Notes under the pieces: model-generated
The model's database searches: none
The model's input: only the letters and a program-made list of their open reading frames with translations
What the model was told of the DNA's origin: nothing
Made by a program: the position numbers and the translations under genes
NCBI GenBank assembly: GCA_945878375.1
Contig: CAMDWG010000008.1
Coordinates: forward strand, 62,001-126,000
DNA length: 64,000 bases
Reading direction: 5' to 3'
Origin: Roseomonas mucosa
Lineage (GTDB): Bacteria; Pseudomonadota; Alphaproteobacteria; Acetobacterales; Acetobacteraceae
Shown here: in pieces, positions 61,508-64,000 of the stretch
How the letters are laid out: each line of letters starts with the position of its first letter
How positions within the stretch are numbered: the first letter of the stretch is position 1

Positions 61508-64000
61508 ATGAGCACGGTCAACATCGTCACCTCCGACCGCGGCTGGATCCTGGAGAAGCTGGCCGGGGAACTGGCGTCCCGCCTGCCCTATGTCACCTGC
61601 GGAGGCGGCCCGGACCCGGGCGCGGCGATCCAGTACTACATGACCTATGGCTGCCGCCCCCGCCGGCTGGCGCCGGTCGAGGTCGCCTATTTCGCCCATC
61701 TGGAGCCCGACGGCCCCACCCGTGACCGCTTCTTCGCGGTGGCGCGGGAGGTGGAGCACTGCGTCTGCCACGCAAAGCTCTACGAAGCCGTGCTGCGCGA
61801 TGCGGGGATCGCCTCCGTCACCACCATCCCCCCCGGCGTCGATCACGCGCTGTTCCGCCCCAAGCTCCGCATCGGCGTGGTCGGCCGCACCTATCACACC
61901 GGTCGCAAGGGCGAGCATCTGGTCGCCTCGGTGATGGACATCCCCGAGATCGAATGGTGCTTCACCGGAGGCGGCTGGCCCGCCCCGGCGCTGGATTTGC
62001 CGCCGGAGCGCATGCCCGATCTCTATCGCGCCCTCGACTACGTCCTGGTGCCCTCGCTCTATGAGGGCGGGCCGATGTGCGTCGCGGAAGCGCTTTCCTC
62101 CGGCACGCCAGTGATCGCGCCGCCCATCGGCTGGGTGCCGGACTTCCCCCATCACGCCTTCCGCGCCGGCGACGCCGCCGATCTGCGCCGCGTGCTGCTG
62201 GAACTGGTCGAGGCCAAGCGCCGGCTGCGCGCCACCACCCTGGGCCACACATGGGATGCCTGGGCGGAGGGGCATGACCGACTGTTCCACGCGCTTGCCG
62301 CGCCGCGCGGCCTGACCCTTGCCGCCCCGCCGCCCCGGCCGGCCAAAGCTGGCCGCGCGCGGCACGTCGGGGTCTTCCTGCACGGGGAGGAAGACCGCGC
62401 GCAGGGCGGTCCTTCCATCCGCGCGCCGCGGCTGGTGCGCGAATTGTCGGAGGCCGGCGTCCAGGCCGAACTGCGCCGCCACCCCGACCCGCGCGGCTTC
62501 GAGGGCATCGACCTCGTCCACGTCTTCAACGCCTGGTCGCCGCTATCGGCGCTGGATGCGATCCGCCGCGCGCGGCAGGCGGGGCGGGCCGTGGTGCTCT
62601 CCCCCATCTTCCTCGACCTGTCGCACTCCGCGCTGTGGGAGGAGCGCCTGGTGCAGGCCTTCGCCGCCGGCGCGCCCGGCGCCGCGATGGACCCCGCGCT
62701 CGCTGCTTTCCGCGCCGATCTCGCCGCCGCCCGCGCCGCGCAGGCCAGCCCGGCCGAAGCCATGCCCGGCTTCCACGACGCGGTGCGAGAGATGGCGCAT
62801 CACGCCGATCGCCTGATCCTGCTGTCGGAGCGGGAGCGGGAGAGGCTCGCGCGGATCGGCGCGGAGACCGCGCGGGCGCGGATCGTGCGGAACCCGGTGG
62901 ATGCGGATTTCTTCGGCGCGGCGGACCCGGCGCTGTTCCGCCGGCATGTGGGGCTCTCGGATTTCGTGCTGTGCGTCGCACGGCTGGAGCCGCGCAAGAA
63001 CCAGCTGATGCTGGTCCATGCGCTGCGCGACACCGGCCTGCCGGTGGTGCTGGTCGGCCAGGCGACGCATGACGGCTACGCCCAGGTGCTGGAACGCCAC
63101 GCGACGGAGGATCTCCGCATCCTCGGCCGCCTACCGGCCCACTCGCCGCTGCTCGCCTCGGCTTACGCCGCCGCGCGGGTCGTGGCGCTGCCGAGCTGGG
63201 CGGAAGGCGCGCCGCTGGCGGCGCTGGAAGCCGCGGCGGCCGGCGCGCGGCTGGTCCTGTCCGACGAGTCCGGGGAAAGCGCGTATTTCGGCGACCTCGC
63301 CCGCTACTGCGATCCGGGCGACCCGGCCTCCATCCGCGCCGCCGTGCTCAGCGCCTGGGACGATCCACCGGACGCCGCCGCGCGCAAGGCGCGGATCGCC
63401 GAGGATTTCGGCTGGTCGCGCCATCGCGCCGCGACCGAGGCGGTCTATGCCGAGGCACTGGCAGAGGCCGCCGCGCGCCCCCTGCCCCAACTCGTTCAAG
63501 CGCCCCCGGCACGCCCGCGCATCGTGGTCGATGTGACGACCACCGCGCTCCGCACCGGCCGCTGGACCGGCATCGCGCGTGTCGAGGCCGCGCTCGCCGC
63601 CGCGCTGGCGGCGGAACCCGAGGCCGAGCTGCGCCTGGTCGCCTGGCACGACCGCGCGCGGGGCTTCGTGGAACTGCCGCTCTCCGCCCTGCGCGATGGC
63701 AGCCTGGGTGCGGCGCTGGCGGCGCATGACCCGGCCGCGCTGCCGCCGCTATCGCTGCCGGCGGGGGCGCATCTGCTGGTGGCGGGCAGCGCCTGGATGC
63801 AGAACCGGCGCTACGCCGAAGCGGCGGTCGCGCTCGCGAAGACCCATGCGCTGCGCCTGGTCGCGCTGATCCACGACGTCATCCCCGCCCGCTTCCCCTT
63901 CTGGTTCGAGGATGGCTACGCGCCCGTCTTCCTCCGCAACCTCGCGCTTCTGCTGGACGGCGCCGAACATGTCCTGGCGGTGTCCGAGAGCACGCGGCGG
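61508..64000 (+). CDS. Very large multidomain glycosyltransferase (partial, runs off the window)
   Basis: At least 831 residues with no stop before the edge. The first GT-B domain (about 1-250) is MSTVNIVTSDRGWILEKLAG to GGPMCVAEALSSGTPVIAPP. A second GT4 domain (about 280-660) carries LARLEPRKNQLMLVHALRDT-like sequence and VVALPSWAEGAPLAALEAAA. A third begins at about 675 (VVDVTTTALRTGRWTGIARV, LRLVALIHDVIPARFPFWF). No membrane helix seen so far. It probably assembles several sugars of one repeat unit. The N-terminal first ATG at 61508 lacks a strong ribosome site. Confidence 0.88.
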   Translation, partial: MSTVNIVTSDRGWILEKLAGELASRLPYVTCGGGPDPGAAIQYYMTYGCRPRRLAPVEVAYFAHLEPDGPTRDRFFAVAREVEHCVCHAKLYEAVLRDAGIASVTTIPPGVDHALFRPKLRIGVVGRTYHTGRKGEHLVASVMDIPEIEWCFTGGGWPAPALDLPPERMPDLYRALDYVLVPSLYEGGPMCVAEALSSGTPVIAPPIGWVPDFPHHAFRAGDAADLRRVLLELVEAKRRLRATTLGHTWDAWAEGHDRLFHALAAPRGLTLAAPPPRPAKAGRARHVGVFLHGEEDRAQGGPSIRAPRLVRELSEAGVQAELRRHPDPRGFEGIDLVHVFNAWSPLSALDAIRRARQAGRAVVLSPIFLDLSHSALWEERLVQAFAAGAPGAAMDPALAAFRADLAAARAAQASPAEAMPGFHDAVREMAHHADRLILLSERERERLARIGAETARARIVRNPVDADFFGAADPALFRRHVGLSDFVLCVARLEPRKNQLMLVHALRDTGLPVVLVGQATHDGYAQVLERHATEDLRILGRLPAHSPLLASAYAAARVVALPSWAEGAPLAALEAAAAGARLVLSDESGESAYFGDLARYCDPGDPASIRAAVLSAWDDPPDAAARKARIAEDFGWSRHRAATEAVYAEALAEAAARPLPQLVQAPPARPRIVVDVTTTALRTGRWTGIARVEAALAAALAAEPEAELRLVAWHDRARGFVELPLSALRDGSLGAALAAHDPAALPPLSLPAGAHLLVAGSAWMQNRRYAEAAVALAKTHALRLVALIHDVIPARFPFWFEDGYAPVFLRNLALLLDGAEHVLAVSESTRR

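Noticed and set aside
61262-62521. Extension of the epimerase frame and other minus-strand frames in 61-63.7 kb
   Set aside because: They are antisense to the large glycosyltransferase, which has consistent domains.
1-64000. tRNA and rRNA genes
   Set aside because: I scanned the gaps by eye for cloverleaf or rRNA-like segments and saw none; a covariance search was not possible.

Overview
The window is chromosomal DNA of a high-GC (roughly 70 percent by eye) alphaproteobacterium. The hemC-hemD-mitofilin-like block, the phasin, the petP/petR-like MarR plus OmpR pair, the soluble PQQ dehydrogenase with a cytochrome c, and the DUF6285/phosphotransferase/acyl-CoA dehydrogenase block all suggest Acetobacteraceae (Roseomonas-like). 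The species cannot be fixed from the sequence alone.

Layout. 0-12.1 kb is housekeeping: haem synthesis (hemC, hemD), tsaD, rlmJ, gpsA, then a minus-strand run (DUF971, Trm112, LON-like, cnoX, proX, a one-component regulator, an SDR and a CYTH protein). 12.2-25.2 kb carries uvrB, the tightly overlapped rfbBACD dTDP-rhamnose operon, an SDR-folB pair, uvrC, pgsA, moaD-moaE and a polytopic membrane protein. 25.2-37.7 kb carries ilvE, a MarR/response-regulator/histidine-kinase operon interrupted by a six-hairpin spacer, a phasin, a TetR-like regulator, proC, ybjN-like, ubiK, lgt-midA-like-pgeF, a lipoprotein and prs. 37.7-43.4 kb is a minus-strand CoA-thioester catabolism cluster (SDR, acyl-CoA dehydrogenase, phosphotransferase, DUF6285, a thiolase-like protein, a DUF35 protein). 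It contains the degraded ends of hmgA and fahA, the relic of a lost tyrosine/homogentisate operon.

43.5-64 kb is the accessory half. A sensor kinase and response regulator are divergent from a GH26-like glycanase fused to RTX repeats. Next comes a surface-polysaccharide locus: an ATP-grasp ligase overlapping a FemAB/CelD-like acyltransferase, a GT4 glycosyltransferase, a nucleotide-sugar dehydrogenase and an epimerase. An AT-rich island precedes a PQQ-type dehydrogenase and its dihaem cytochrome c. A debris zone follows, with an orphan ORF, an RfbC-like gene lacking its N-terminus, a short Gfo/Idh oxidoreductase and an IS630 fragment. The window ends with a sigma-54 activator, msrP, a uronate-type epimerase and a very large multidomain glycosyltransferase that runs off the edge.

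How it fits together: rfbBACD, the UDP-sugar dehydrogenase, the epimerases and the glycosyltransferases supply and assemble a surface polysaccharide. The ATP-grasp/acyltransferase pair probably decorates it, and the RTX glycanase, probably exported by a type I system encoded elsewhere, probably trims it or attacks a foreign mannan-like glycan. No rRNA, tRNA, CRISPR array or intact mobile element was seen.
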